Shown: positions 38,125 through 46,543 of the stretch, piece after piece | Numbering within the stretch: the first letter of the stretch is position 1 | Layout: every line of letters starts with the position of its first letter | Source of the DNA: Succinatimonas hippei | Lineage (GTDB): Bacteria > Pseudomonadota > Gammaproteobacteria > Enterobacterales > Succinivibrionaceae | Length of the DNA: 64,000 bases | Reading direction: 5' to 3' | Assembly (NCBI GenBank): GCA_004557545.1 | Contig: SFGV01000004.1 | Coordinates: 16,256 to 80,255, forward strand | Program-made: the position numbers and the translations under genes | Notes under the pieces: model-generated | Databases searched by the model: none | What the model was told of the DNA's origin: nothing | What the model saw: the letters and a program-made list of their open reading frames with translations, nothing else

Positions 38125-38160
38125 ACCAGCGCCCTGCCATGAACACGCGGCAGCGCTGGT
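38125..38160. other. Hairpin between gntR and the phosphate permease
   Basis: ACCAGCGC (38125-38132) pairs with GCGCTGGT (38153-38160), with TGCC/GGCA inside and a two-base bulge. It lies between two convergent genes. No T run follows, so it is a weak or factor-dependent terminator. Confidence 0.5.
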
Positions 38161-38183
38161 GTTACATTCAATTCTGCCGCTTT

Positions 38184-40694
38184 TCAGGGCTTTTCTTTTT
38201 TTAAAAACGACGGTTTAGGAAGATGAACCGGAGTCAGTGGCTGCTCAGGGATGGGCGGCGCCAGAGGATCAGGCATCTGCTCTTTCTTTTCAGGCTCTTT
38301 TGAAGGCATTACGCTGCTTTCAGACAGCCACTGAGAGCTGACATCACGGACGTTTGACTCATCATCGTCATCATCGTCAAGCCTAAAGCCGTTGCTCTGC
38401 GGTGCCTCACTGTCCGTGGTGGTCATCACACAGTTGCCCGCGACAAGCTCGGAGAGCGCGCGCTCCTGCATGCTTACCGCAGCGTAGCGGGCGGCAAGCT
38501 CGCGAAGCTCCTGCAGGAAGGTAAGGTACATCTCAGATGAATGCATTGAAACCCTCTCCCTGCCGATTATCGATACCAGAGCCATCTGGCAGCGGTCGAT
38601 GCTGCGGTTTAGCTTGCGCGTGTGCTTTGCCATGGTTTCAACATTTCTCGCGCTTGGGTCAAGTCCAATCGCGTGCACGTCAGCTCCGATCTTCTCAAGA
38701 CGGGTGAGCAGATCCATAAGCGAGGTCTTCATATCCCCGCCGAAAATCGTATGGCGGTTTGCCACATGATTTACCGCCTGATCACAGGCGTAACGCACGG
38801 CCTTGGCCGCCTCACGCATATTCGAGAACACCAGATAGAAGAAGAACTTCGCGTCAACCGTGCTGGTATCCTGACGTTTTTTCTGTCTTGAGAACGAGGT
38901 GCTGTAGGTATCAAGCGCCAATGAGTAGTAAATCCCGCGGTTTTCGGAAATGGCCTCCTGAATATTTGAGGCCTTGTTGCGCGCGCGGCGCAACTGGAAC
39001 TCGTTATCATCAAAAAACGCGTTGAAGGTTCTGCGTATGGTTTCGGCCTCATCATCAAAGTAACGCGGTACCGCGCGGCACACAGCCTGCAGGATCCCCT
39101 CATCATTTTGCGCCTTGAGCAATGTGGCTGCGGCGTCCTGACGGCTTTTGCGAATGAAGTTTGTGTATATGATCACCGCGAATACGGCGGGAATAAGCAC
39201 GAAGACGCTGTAACCATCACAGATAAAATTCACAAGACAGATCACGCAGGCAAAGGTAAAAGCACACATGCCGGTTAAAAACCATCCGGCGATCACCGTA
39301 ATGACACCGGAGATACGGAAGACCGCGCTTTCCCTGTCCCACGCGCCATCGGCAAATGACGATCCCATAGCCACCATGAAGGTGACGTAAGTGGTGGAGA
39401 GCGGAAGCTTCATGGAGGTCGCCATGGAGATTAGAGCAGATGCGACTACAAGATTGACGCTGGCGCGGACATAGTCAAAGGGCATCGGGATCTCGCCCTT
39501 GCGCACCGGGGCGCGGCGGTAACGGGTCGCGATTATTCTTACTAATCCTGAGGGGGTAAGACTGTATACCGCCCTTGAAACGCCTAATCCCATTCTGGTG
39601 ATGATGCGTCCTAAGGTGGATGCGCCAAACTGCTCATGCTGTCCTGAGGAGCTTGATGAAAGATTTACCGTAGTCTGAACCACGTGACGGGCCTTCTTTG
39701 AAACAAAAAGCGTCACGCACATGACAAAGCCCGCGGCGCACAGCCACCCGGTATCGGTACGGTTGGCGTAATTAAGCGCCGTCATCATGAGCTCGGTCGG
39801 ACCTTCGCCTGAAGCCACCCACACTTTGAAGCTGTCAAGCGCGGCGAGCGGGACGCCCACGAAGTTGACCAGATCGTTACCGGCAAAGGAGAACGCCAGC
39901 GCGAAGGTTCCGCTTAGCACTATCAGCCTGAATATATTAAGCCTGCACAGCGCCATCACCTGACCAATCATGAATGCTACGGCAAACACGCCCCACATGA
40001 TCCTGCTTATATTGGCGTCCATCCAGTCAAGCCATTCCTGACGCATGAAGGACGCTCCGTGAGCGCCCTTGATGACGAGGAAATAGCATATTGCGGTCAG
40101 GGATACGCCGGTGAAGATCCCGCCTAACAGTCTCACGGTACGCTGAAACCTGAAGGTAAAGAGCAGACGGCAGAAAAACTGTATGACCATGCCAGAGATA
40201 AAGGCGATGATAACTGAAAGCAGGATCCCGGACACTATGGCCGCGGTCTTGTCGAGCTTGATGTAATCAAAGATCCCCCCAAGGCTCATGCCGCTTGAGT
40301 GTAGCGTAAAGGCGGCCGCGCATACGGAGGCGCCTAAAAGCTCGAAGATGACTGAAACTGTGGTTGAGGTGGGAAGGCCGAAGGAGTTGAAGATATTGAG
40401 AAGGAGGACATCGCTGATCATTACCGAGGCGAAGATGATCATCATATCCTTAAAAGTGAACATCTCCGGGTAGAACATGCCTTTTCTGGCGATTTCCATC
40501 ATCCCTGACGAGGATGACGCTCCTATAAGAACACCTACCGAGGCAACCAGAATTATCACGCCCATCGGGGCAATGCGTGTTCCTACGGCTGAATTTAAAA
40601 AGTTGGCGGCGTCGTTACTGACACCCACAAAGAGATCCAAGGTGGAAAGCAGCAGGAGCATTACCACCAGAATAAAAAAAATTGTCTCGGCCAT
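38184..40694 (-). CDS. Inorganic phosphate transporter, PiT (PHO4) family, long form
   Basis: This protein has 836 residues with about 12 TM helices. The PiT signatures are GVSNDAANFLNSAVGTR near the N-terminus, GLPTSTTVSVIFELLGA, and a second repeat with FAGNDLVNFVGVPLAAL and KLPLSTTYVTFMVAMGSS. The last ~300 residues are cytosolic and helical (PhoU-like length) and end in a Pro-rich acidic tail (EKKEQMPDPLAPPIPEQP). E. coli PitA is about 500 residues, so this is the long form. ATG 40694 has GGGATC upstream. It imports phosphate, probably with protons or sodium. Confidence 0.88.
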   Translation of the reverse strand: MAETIFFILVVMLLLLSTLDLFVGVSNDAANFLNSAVGTRIAPMGVIILVASVGVLIGASSSSGMMEIARKGMFYPEMFTFKDMMIIFASVMISDVLLLNIFNSFGLPTSTTVSVIFELLGASVCAAAFTLHSSGMSLGGIFDYIKLDKTAAIVSGILLSVIIAFISGMVIQFFCRLLFTFRFQRTVRLLGGIFTGVSLTAICYFLVIKGAHGASFMRQEWLDWMDANISRIMWGVFAVAFMIGQVMALCRLNIFRLIVLSGTFALAFSFAGNDLVNFVGVPLAALDSFKVWVASGEGPTELMMTALNYANRTDTGWLCAAGFVMCVTLFVSKKARHVVQTTVNLSSSSSGQHEQFGASTLGRIITRMGLGVSRAVYSLTPSGLVRIIATRYRRAPVRKGEIPMPFDYVRASVNLVVASALISMATSMKLPLSTTYVTFMVAMGSSFADGAWDRESAVFRISGVITVIAGWFLTGMCAFTFACVICLVNFICDGYSVFVLIPAVFAVIIYTNFIRKSRQDAAATLLKAQNDEGILQAVCRAVPRYFDDEAETIRRTFNAFFDDNEFQLRRARNKASNIQEAISENRGIYYSLALDTYSTSFSRQKKRQDTSTVDAKFFFYLVFSNMREAAKAVRYACDQAVNHVANRHTIFGGDMKTSLMDLLTRLEKIGADVHAIGLDPSARNVETMAKHTRKLNRSIDRCQMALVSIIGRERVSMHSSEMYLTFLQELRELAARYAAVSMQERALSELVAGNCVMTTTDSEAPQSNGFRLDDDDDDESNVRDVSSQWLSESSVMPSKEPEKKEQMPDPLAPPIPEQPLTPVHLPKPSFLKKEKP

Positions 40695-41046
40695 CGCACG
40701 ATCCCGTGTACACAAACGCGATTATTTTACCTTGGAGTTAACCTTCTTTTAACATTAACTTCATATTTACTTGGGTTCAGGGTATCCCATATAAAAACAT
40801 TCCGGAACTAGCCTATTGTCACAAGTGGAGGCGCAAGCGCATATAGATGCGTGGGTCTCCCTCCGGACCATATTCTAAGATCCAGGTGAATCACCTTACG
40901 GATCCCAAACACTTATATTGTCCATGCCAGTAATAAGCTCTGTACTTACGGCGCGCGATTAGAAGAAAACAAAAGTCTGGACAACGAGAATATGAACACA
41001 GCATCGTGACTGACTCAGGTGTTGGACAACCTATAAGGCAAAAGCA
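40695..41046. other. Intergenic start of a foreign patch
   Basis: 352 bases hold no supported gene. The first ~60 bases are the AT-rich promoter zone of the leftward phosphate permease. From about 40760 base composition and word use change. A short GC-rich palindrome (GGAGGCGCAAGCGC region near 40830) and many stop codons in all frames are seen. It probably belongs to the same acquired and decayed segment as the next two entries. Confidence 0.3.
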
Positions 41047-41281
41047 GTTAACCACACGAAGGTGATGTATCACAATCGTTACGGCATCAAGCTAGATGCC
41101 GATATGCACACCACATAACGCTGAAGGTATACTTACGCTCATCGGCGTCAGTGAACCTTTCGGATCTTTGAAAGAGCAGTCGAGCGGTCTCTATCTCAAC
41201 GCTACCACCATCGACCAGCGCGTTAAAATTACCGTGTCTGCTACAATGTATGAGGTGAGGAGCTTAAATAAGAGTATATGA
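41047..41281 (+). pseudogene. Alpha/beta-hydrolase relic, Bacteroidetes type
   Basis: Two separate pieces of one hydrolase family are readable. The first, KVMYHNRYGIKLDADMHTT then stop, resembles the N-terminal strand pair of Bacteroides-type hydrolases. The second, GVSEPFGSLKEQSSGLY joined to TTIDQRVKITVSATMYEV, resembles the GPFGxVKEQSSGLYA oxyanion loop fused to a much later strand. The nucleophile elbow and most of the domain are deleted. The last stop overlaps the next start (ATGA). Family recognition is from memory of motifs. Confidence 0.5.
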
Positions 41282-41733
41282 GAAAATATCTGCTGACGCT
41301 TATGACATTGCTCTTTGTCTACAGCTTGGCGCGGGCAGGGGCATTACAGACAGGGAACTATACGACAATGTATATTACCATCGCTGGACAGACTCAAAGT
41401 GTAACCCTTGCCAATAACTCGGCATCGCGGGAACTCGTTACAAGGTTACACAACGGTGCTGTCAAAGTTACGCTCAACTCCAGTGGCGGCTTTGAAATAT
41501 GGGGTCCGCTTGGTTTCTCGTTACCGACAAGCAACCAACAGATGACCGCGCAACCGGGAGAGATCGTTCTCTACAACGGCAGCAACATCTGTCTTTTCTT
41601 CGGCGAGAACTCATGGAACTACACCCGTTTGGGCAAGATCGACGGCCTGTCGGAAAAAGAACTTCGCGCGTTCCTTAAAGCAGGGGAAAGCAACATTACC
41701 GTCACCCTCTCGCTCACTTCAGCGGCGAGGTAA
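41278..41733 (+). CDS. Exported cyclophilin-like fold protein
   Basis: This 151-residue protein has a signal peptide (MRKYLLTLMTLLFVYSLARA) and one cyclophilin-like domain of the Cyclophil_like2 (PF18050) kind. The opening strand pattern is YITIAGQTQSVTLANNSASR and the glycine-rich end is QPGEIVLYNGSNICLFFGEN followed by YTRLGKIDGLSE. It is a member of a family frequent in Bacteroides, often beside alpha/beta hydrolases and flavodoxins, whose biochemical role is unknown. Base use differs from that of the surrounding genes. Confidence 0.7.
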   Translation: MRKYLLTLMTLLFVYSLARAGALQTGNYTTMYITIAGQTQSVTLANNSASRELVTRLHNGAVKVTLNSSGGFEIWGPLGFSLPTSNQQMTAQPGEIVLYNGSNICLFFGENSWNYTRLGKIDGLSEKELRAFLKAGESNITVTLSLTSAAR

Positions 41734-42108
41734 GCGACAGAGCACAGCGGGGTCAGAATACTCTGCATATGCACGAAATGGCGTATCCGCCTCTGCACGC
41801 TGCAGAGTAATTGTCATCATGGGCGGATAGAAATTCGTAAGAAAACATCTGTTCTCATCAGGCCTCGACATAAACATTCAATTCACAAACAGTATTACGC
41901 CAGACTGTGATCAGCATTCTCACAAAAAGCCGGACATAGTGTTGCAGAGCGATGCTGTCGCTCAATTACTTACGTAAATTCACTATCCCCGACTTCATTA
42001 CCCAGGTGGTGGAGTGGTTCTGGCGTATTTGGATAAAGTGAAAGATATAAACCGCACCACTGTGGAACGGAAAGCGATTTTACAAGCCAAAGGGACAGCG
42101 GATTTTTC
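41734..42108. other. Non-coding or decayed sequence after the cyclophilin-like gene
   Basis: 375 bases have no intact gene. ACTCTGCA (41759-41766) and TGCAGAGT (41802-41809) are perfectly inverted. Two overlapping frames near the right end look once-coding: MLSLNYLRKFTIPDFITQ (from 41951) and VLAYLDKVKDINRTTVERKA running to a TGA at 42111. I cannot name the parent protein. These pieces are probably remnants of the same acquired segment. Confidence 0.3.
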
Positions 42109-43377
42109 TCAGTGACCGTTCATCTTCATGAACTCTTCAAAAGCCTTAAGCGAGGCCTCAAAATTCTCCCGCCCGTTCTCATCCATAGCCTTGCGCTCAC
42201 TCTCAAAGGCCTCGGCCATACGGCAAAGCACCCCGCGCGCCCTCATGATCGCCGCGAAGTCAGCCTCATTGTGATCAGGGCGTAGCAATATATTTTTATA
42301 GTTTACGCATATGCTGACGGCGCTCTTAAGATATCTTGAAAGAAACGCAACCGCGTTCTCGTTATCATCCCCTGAGCGTAAGGCTCTGAGTACGAGCGAT
42401 GTTTCAAGGACGATTTTATCCACACTCGCGCGCGCCGGCTCATCAAGCAGCTCCGACTCACGCACCAGCTCCGCTGAAAGAGCGTCGAGATCAGAGTATT
42501 TGTCTTTTTTCTCTGGATCATCCCCCGCGTGATCCTTATCAGAGGCTGACTTTAAAGACTGTTGTACCGCCAGTGTTTGACCCATTATCAGAGCTTTGAG
42601 TTGGTCCGAGGCTATCTTATATTCAAGCTCGTTCTTAAATGTCCCGTGGGCGCCGTTAACCCCGTCTGAGATCATTTCAAGGGCGTTATACAGATGAGGC
42701 ATCACGTCAAGCGGCGCTTTTGTGGTCTCATAAGCGCGCGTATAGCCGGTATAGTCAGAAATCGAACGGTTGAACCCCGTAAGAGCGTGTCTGACCTCAG
42801 AGGGGATCCTGGGATCTTCCTCAAACGAGCGCATCCTATCGCGCAGGGCATCAAACTTCTTACGCACAAGACCGCGCTCATATAACCTGATGACGCACCA
42901 GAGTACCGCCGCTCCCAAAACCAGTATGACAACAAAAGAGATCCATGCTTTGGACGCTACCAGTTCCTCCGCGAGCGTGGTTCCGGAGATAACAAAACCC
43001 AGCGCTATCCCAACAAGACCGCTCCACTCCCACGCGTGATTTTTGCGATAAAAAAGCCTTCTTAGCGTAAAGCAGACAATGCCGCCCGTAAATACCGATA
43101 CAGGAGCGATAAGCCCTGACACCATAGCGCATACGCTCATGACAAGGCCTGAGATTACCGGCACAAGATAGAGCGGATGCTTATAACCTCCATGAGGGCG
43201 CGGGAATAATAAAATAACCCCTAGATACCAGTAGATGAGCTCATGGAAAAAGCCTGTGCCCTTTGAAAGACAGTAGCTTAAAAGCGTCGCCGCCAGAAGT
43301 GACAGAGCATGAAATAAAATGCGTTTTAAGACACCTGTTGCAGATTCTAGATGTCTTTGAAGATCAACGTTTGTCAT
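42109..43377 (-). CDS. XpaC-like membrane protein, partner of TelA
   Basis: This 422-residue protein has about 4-5 N-terminal TM helices (20-180), then a long cytosolic helical domain (DALRDRMRSFEEDPRIPSEVRHAL, ALEMISDGVNGAHGTFKNE). XpaC-type proteins (5-bromo-4-chloroindolyl phosphate hydrolysis family) sit next to toxic-anion-resistance protein TelA, as here, with an ATGA overlap. Direct sequence identity to XpaC is weak, so the assignment leans on the neighbour. A role in envelope stress or anion tolerance is inferred. Confidence 0.55.
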   Translation of the reverse strand: MTNVDLQRHLESATGVLKRILFHALSLLAATLLSYCLSKGTGFFHELIYWYLGVILLFPRPHGGYKHPLYLVPVISGLVMSVCAMVSGLIAPVSVFTGGIVCFTLRRLFYRKNHAWEWSGLVGIALGFVISGTTLAEELVASKAWISFVVILVLGAAVLWCVIRLYERGLVRKKFDALRDRMRSFEEDPRIPSEVRHALTGFNRSISDYTGYTRAYETTKAPLDVMPHLYNALEMISDGVNGAHGTFKNELEYKIASDQLKALIMGQTLAVQQSLKSASDKDHAGDDPEKKDKYSDLDALSAELVRESELLDEPARASVDKIVLETSLVLRALRSGDDNENAVAFLSRYLKSAVSICVNYKNILLRPDHNEADFAAIMRARGVLCRMAEAFESERKAMDENGRENFEASLKAFEEFMKMNGH

Positions 43378-44504
43378 TTCTCTTCGGGATTTCCGCCCTC
43401 TGCCCGTGTGATCGCGTCCCTACGGCTTTTTACGGCCAAATCAGTGAGTCTGCTTTTAAGCTCGCTCTCCATTGATTTGATCTCCTCCTGCGCCCTGACA
43501 CGTTTCTCGTGTCCCTCATTGGCTATTACAAGAGTCTCTTCAATCGCGCCTATGAGTTTACCCTGAACCTCACGCAGTGTCTCAACATCGACAAGCGGAC
43601 GCTCGGCCTCGCGAGCGGTCGCAACGCTGGTATCGTGGAGCATCTCCGCGTTTTTCTTTAAAAGCGCGTTGGTAGTGTCAGACACATCCTGCTGGAGCTT
43701 TACCGCGTCACGCTGCCCTCTTATTGAAAGAGCCAGCACCAGCTGATTTTTCCAAACCGGAATGGTGGTAAGAATAGAGGTCTGGATCTTCTCGGCGAGC
43801 ACCCGGTCATTGCTCTGGATAAGCCTGATCTGCGGCGCGGTTTGGATGGCGATGGTACGCGACAGAGCGAGATCATGAAGTCTGCGCTCAAAACGATTGA
43901 GACTCTCGGCAAAATCTCTTACATTCTGAGCGTCAAAGCTGTCACCGCTTGCCTTAGCCTTATCCTCAAGCGCTTTCAGATCATCTTTTCTGGCGCGCTC
44001 GAGCTCTCTGTTTCCCGCCTCAAGATAAGCACTCAGATCCTGATAAAAGCCCTGATTGTTATCATAAAGCTTCTCCAGGATCTCAATGTCCTGCAAAAGC
44101 GCGAGCTGGGCATCCTGCAGCTTTTCCTTTATTTTCTCGATCTCCTGGGAAACCGTGTTGAATTTTGAAAGCACTGCCGCGCTATGGTCAAAAAGCTTTC
44201 CTATAAGAGGGATTGAGGCAAGTCCTGAAGGCGCCTGTCCTATTGCACTGACGTTGACACCCCGCACTTTACCAAGGAGGTTTGAAAGTTCATCACCTAT
44301 CTCCCCTGAGTCTTTAATTTTTACCTTGCTTAAGATGGTGTCGGCGAATTTCGCTATGGCGTCCATCGACTTGGCGCCATAGTTCAAAGTAAGCGAGGGA
44401 TCCTTAAAGTTGATTTCAGATGCGGCCCGCCGGATTTTTTCTTCATTAACTAATCCGCTATTATTCTGAAGTATCGGCTCCCGGGCGTTTTTTTCGTCTG
44501 ACAT
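43374..44504 (-). CDS. Toxic anion resistance protein, TelA/KlaA family
   Basis: This 376-residue, almost wholly helical cytosolic protein is of the TelA family (PF05816). The diagnostic part is YLEAGNRELERARKDDLKAL and the central QTAPQIRLIQSNDRVLAEKI followed by TSILTTIPVWKNQLVLAL. Members are linked to tellurite and colicin tolerance on plasmids, but chromosomal copies have wider roles that are not settled. ATG 44504 has GGAG 8 bases upstream. It is translated before, and coupled to, the XpaC-like membrane protein. Confidence 0.88.
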   Translation of the reverse strand: MSDEKNAREPILQNNSGLVNEEKIRRAASEINFKDPSLTLNYGAKSMDAIAKFADTILSKVKIKDSGEIGDELSNLLGKVRGVNVSAIGQAPSGLASIPLIGKLFDHSAAVLSKFNTVSQEIEKIKEKLQDAQLALLQDIEILEKLYDNNQGFYQDLSAYLEAGNRELERARKDDLKALEDKAKASGDSFDAQNVRDFAESLNRFERRLHDLALSRTIAIQTAPQIRLIQSNDRVLAEKIQTSILTTIPVWKNQLVLALSIRGQRDAVKLQQDVSDTTNALLKKNAEMLHDTSVATAREAERPLVDVETLREVQGKLIGAIEETLVIANEGHEKRVRAQEEIKSMESELKSRLTDLAVKSRRDAITRAEGGNPEEK

Positions 44505-44749
44505 ATTCAATCTCCGGCAAACTTTCAGCTACATGATCTGTATTCTAAAACGTCTATTGACGATCTCTAATCGGCGCGAGCGCTTTTTATCAACAAGGTC
44601 TTTCAACTCCATCTGGTAGCACAATCACCTTTTAAACGCACGCAGATATCTACATTTGGTCGCGTCTTCACCGCTGTTTTCACTATAAAGGGAAAAGCTG
44701 ATCTGGCGCTGAGTTTTAAGCCTTAAGTTAAGCTGATAATTTTATTTTC

Positions 44750-45127
44750 TTACCTTCTGAAATCACAGCGCAGGCACATGTTCTCTGCACGCTCACTGTT
44801 TGTCCTTTGGTACATACCTGCCCATTTGCATATACTGATCAAAATTGGTCCTACCGACTTTCCTTTCTCTGTTAAAAAATACTCAACTCTCGGTGGGATT
44901 TCATTGTACTGCCGGCGTTCAACAATGCCATCGGCAATAAGCTCTTTGAGGGTTGAAGCCAGAACAGCGTCAGTAATATCTGTCATTTCTCTGCGGATCT
45001 CGCTGTATCTTAATACGCCTTTAACCCCCAGAACGCAGATCACGCGGGGTTTCCATTTGCCCCCGAAGATCTCAAAAGCGTGTTCAAGAGGGCAACGTAT
45101 ATCATCTTCTTTTTTTCCCTTTTTCAT
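44750..45127 (-). CDS. HxlR-family transcriptional regulator
   Basis: This 125-residue winged-helix regulator of the HxlR/YodB class reads CPLEHAFEIFGGKWKPRVICVL, LRYSEIRREM, LKELIADGIVERRQYNEIPPRVEYFLTEKGKS. Cys13 just before the HTH matches the redox-active cysteine of YodB-like members, and a second pair, CLRC, lies near the end. An IscB-type element ends at the TTGATG that contains its ATG, so its natural leader and ribosome site are missing. Its probable operator now lies 1.2 kb upstream at 46382. It may no longer be translated well. Confidence 0.88.
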   Translation of the reverse strand: MKKGKKEDDIRCPLEHAFEIFGGKWKPRVICVLGVKGVLRYSEIRREMTDITDAVLASTLKELIADGIVERRQYNEIPPRVEYFLTEKGKSVGPILISICKWAGMYQRTNSERAENMCLRCDFRR

Positions 45128-45131
45128 CAAT

Positions 45132-45177
45132 TTACGGCAAGGAGACCGCCGCCTCTTCAGGCAGCGGAGGACTTGCC
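45132..45177. repeat. Right-end subterminal palindrome of the IscB element
   Basis: ACGGCAAG (from 45134) pairs with CTTGCCGT, enclosing an inner imperfect stem CCGCCGCCT/AGGCAGCGG. Imperfect hairpins a few bases inside the end are what Y1 transposases of IS200/IS605 recognise as single strands. Confidence 0.6.
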
Positions 45178-45185
45178 GTCTCCTC

Positions 45186-46035
45186 TTAGCTGTGATTAAT
45201 CTTCCGGCCGCTGTCCTTCTGTGACTTCGGCCTTACCTCGGTTAAATAACTGCGGCTGTTGGCAATGCCATGCTCAATCCTGTTATGTTTAGTCAGATAG
45301 CCGTAAGTGAGCTTAGCTTAAGCTCCGGGTGGGTAGCTTTAAGCCGCTGCAGCAGCCTGGTGCGTACCACTCCCGTAAAGGCAGCTTCTTTGTAAGACTG
45401 TCCGCGCTTAGCTTTAAGCTCAATCTCCCCTCTGTGATAGGCCTGATGGGCGGTACGGCACGGGGGGATGAGATTGTTCGAGGCATCACCGCCGGTTCTT
45501 CGGCTTTCCAGGTGGTGCACACCTGGTACTCCTTGCCGGAGATGTCAGGGTTCTTGAGCTTCTGTACATCAAAGGCCGCTATCTCCACTACTATGTCAGT
45601 GACCGGCAAGATCTTGCAGACAGCTTCAATGCAGTTCTGATGCGCCTGCCCCCGATTTTCTGCAGAGGGAGCTGGACAGCCCTTGTTCTTGCTGTGCACG
45701 CGGTTATCAAAGCGCGTTGCAAGATAGCGGGTTTTGCGGTGTATGCGGCCGCGGTGCAGTTCCCGGCGCTCTGAGAGCGTCTCCACCTCTGCGGCATAAA
45801 GTTCATGCTTCTTCCCAGAGGCACTAAGCCCAGGCTGCTTATACCTCTGGTCTACCCCTAAGGTAATCGGTTGCCTCGCCCCGCCGGGCTTACCGGTAAG
45901 CTCAATGGTAAAAGCCTCGCGCCATTTTCATTTTACCCGGGCTTTACCGGCTTGAAGCAGCTTGCGCGCTTTAGATGCCTTAGTCGGCATCAAAGGCTTG
46001 CCGAAGCGGTTTAGTACATAGACTGTTTTCTCCAT
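45186..46035 (-). pseudogene. iscB: iscB, RNA-guided nuclease gene, inactivated
   Basis: From ATG 46035 the frame gives the PLMP domain (VYVLNRFGKPLMPTKASKAR) and then a TGA at codon 36 (45930-45928). It continues with RuvC-I TLGVDQRYKQPGLS and RuvC-II IVVEIAAFDVQKLKNPDI. Near 45520 it shifts frame and has lost ~35 residues, including the first half of HNH; the next frame resumes at VHHLESRRTGGDASNNLI. A second shift near 45300 leads to LTYGYLTKHNRIEHGIANS, and RuvC-III (HxxDA) is gone. It cannot make an active nuclease. The family is the ancestor group of Cas9. Confidence 0.85.
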
Positions 46036-46325
46036 GCTTTTCTTCTATTAAGGACAGGACCAAAAGGCCTGTCTTTTCCTTACCGTTTACCCGGCAGGTT
46101 GTTACCCTTTGCCAATATTAGCAACGTTTTGATGTCTGCAGCACCGCCCCTACCCGCAGGGCTTTTAACCACAGACCACAGAGCGCCTAACTAGGGTAAA
46201 CATTCGGCGGTGCCTGTATATTCGCGCAGCCAACGTAGTCCCTTGCCGGACTGAGGCTAGTCAACCCGGGCCTGCAGAGATTATCGCCCTGCAAGTCCTG
46301 ACTTCTTCAAGTCTGTATCGTTGAC
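46036..46325 (-). ncRNA. HEARO / omega RNA of the IscB element
   Basis: About 290 bases lie between the left edge and the iscB start, where IscB guide RNAs (HEARO) are encoded. The stems are intact. GGCGGTGC (46206-46213) pairs with GCACCGCC (46141-46148) over a long range. AGCC/GGCT (46228-46231 and 46255-46258) encloses AGTCC/GGACT (46237-46241 and 46248-46252). GACTT/AAGTC (46300-46313) forms a left-end hairpin, and GACAGG/CCTGTC (46053-46073) closes the 3' end just before the iscB ATG. The guide of an IscB RNA is at its 5' end, so it would come from the host sequence just beyond 46325. Confidence 0.72.
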
Positions 46326-46381
46326 ATCAAAGAGCTTCTTTCAAATTAACTCTTATAATTCTAGCTCATATTTATAATTAA

Positions 46382-46412
46382 AGTTACTTTAAAAAAGTTA
46401 GTAACTATTGTA
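46382..46412 (-). promoter_or_regulatory. HxlR-type operator and -10 box
   Basis: AGTTACT (46382-46388) and AGTAACT (46400-46406) are perfectly inverted with 11 bases between, the style of HxlR-family sites. TACAAT on the minus strand (46412-46407) abuts it as a -10 box; a weak TTTATG is 17 bases further. The promoter points toward the HxlR gene, but the IscB element now lies between them. Confidence 0.55.
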
Positions 46413-46462
46413 TATATTGGCACCTGGATCATAAATTAAGTGTCAAAGACTTTTGCAAACAC

Positions 46463-46497
46463 CAAAAAAAACCGGTCCTATTACAAAGAACCGGATT
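46463..46497 (-). terminator. Terminator of the thr operon
   Basis: CCGGTTC and GGACCGG pair (one wobble) around TTTGTAATA on the minus strand, then T8. Confidence 0.85.
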
Positions 46498-46543
46498 TAT
46501 CTTACGGCATGTCATAAAGACTTGCCTATTGCGAAGCTTATCG

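Larger units (their letters stand above)
45131..46325 (-). mobile_element. IscB-type (ISC, IS200/IS605-like) element
   Basis: The element is about 1.2 kb and holds, in order on the minus strand, a HEARO/omega RNA, a decayed iscB and a right-end palindrome. It has no tnpA, so it was mobilised in trans. Both edges are marked by ATCAA on the plus strand (45126-45130 and 46326-46330), that is TTGAT on the minus strand, the same word used as target by ISDra2-like elements. Joining the flanks at this word restores an uninterrupted leader running into the ATG of the HxlR gene. Confidence 0.75.

Noticed and set aside
40891..41073. Leftward 60-codon Cys-rich frame in the foreign patch
   Set aside because: No ribosome site and no homology pattern; the other strand carries the hydrolase remnant.
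41902..41921. TGTGA...TCACA as a second CRP site
   Set aside because: The gap is nine bases instead of six.
41951..42111. A small gene ending at 42111
   Set aside because: The coding-like sequence changes frame and has no ribosome site; treated as a decayed fragment.
45126..46330. Active CRISPR-like or RNA-guided system
   Set aside because: There is no repeat array, and iscB has a stop, frameshifts and missing HNH and RuvC-III parts, so no active nuclease can be made from this copy.
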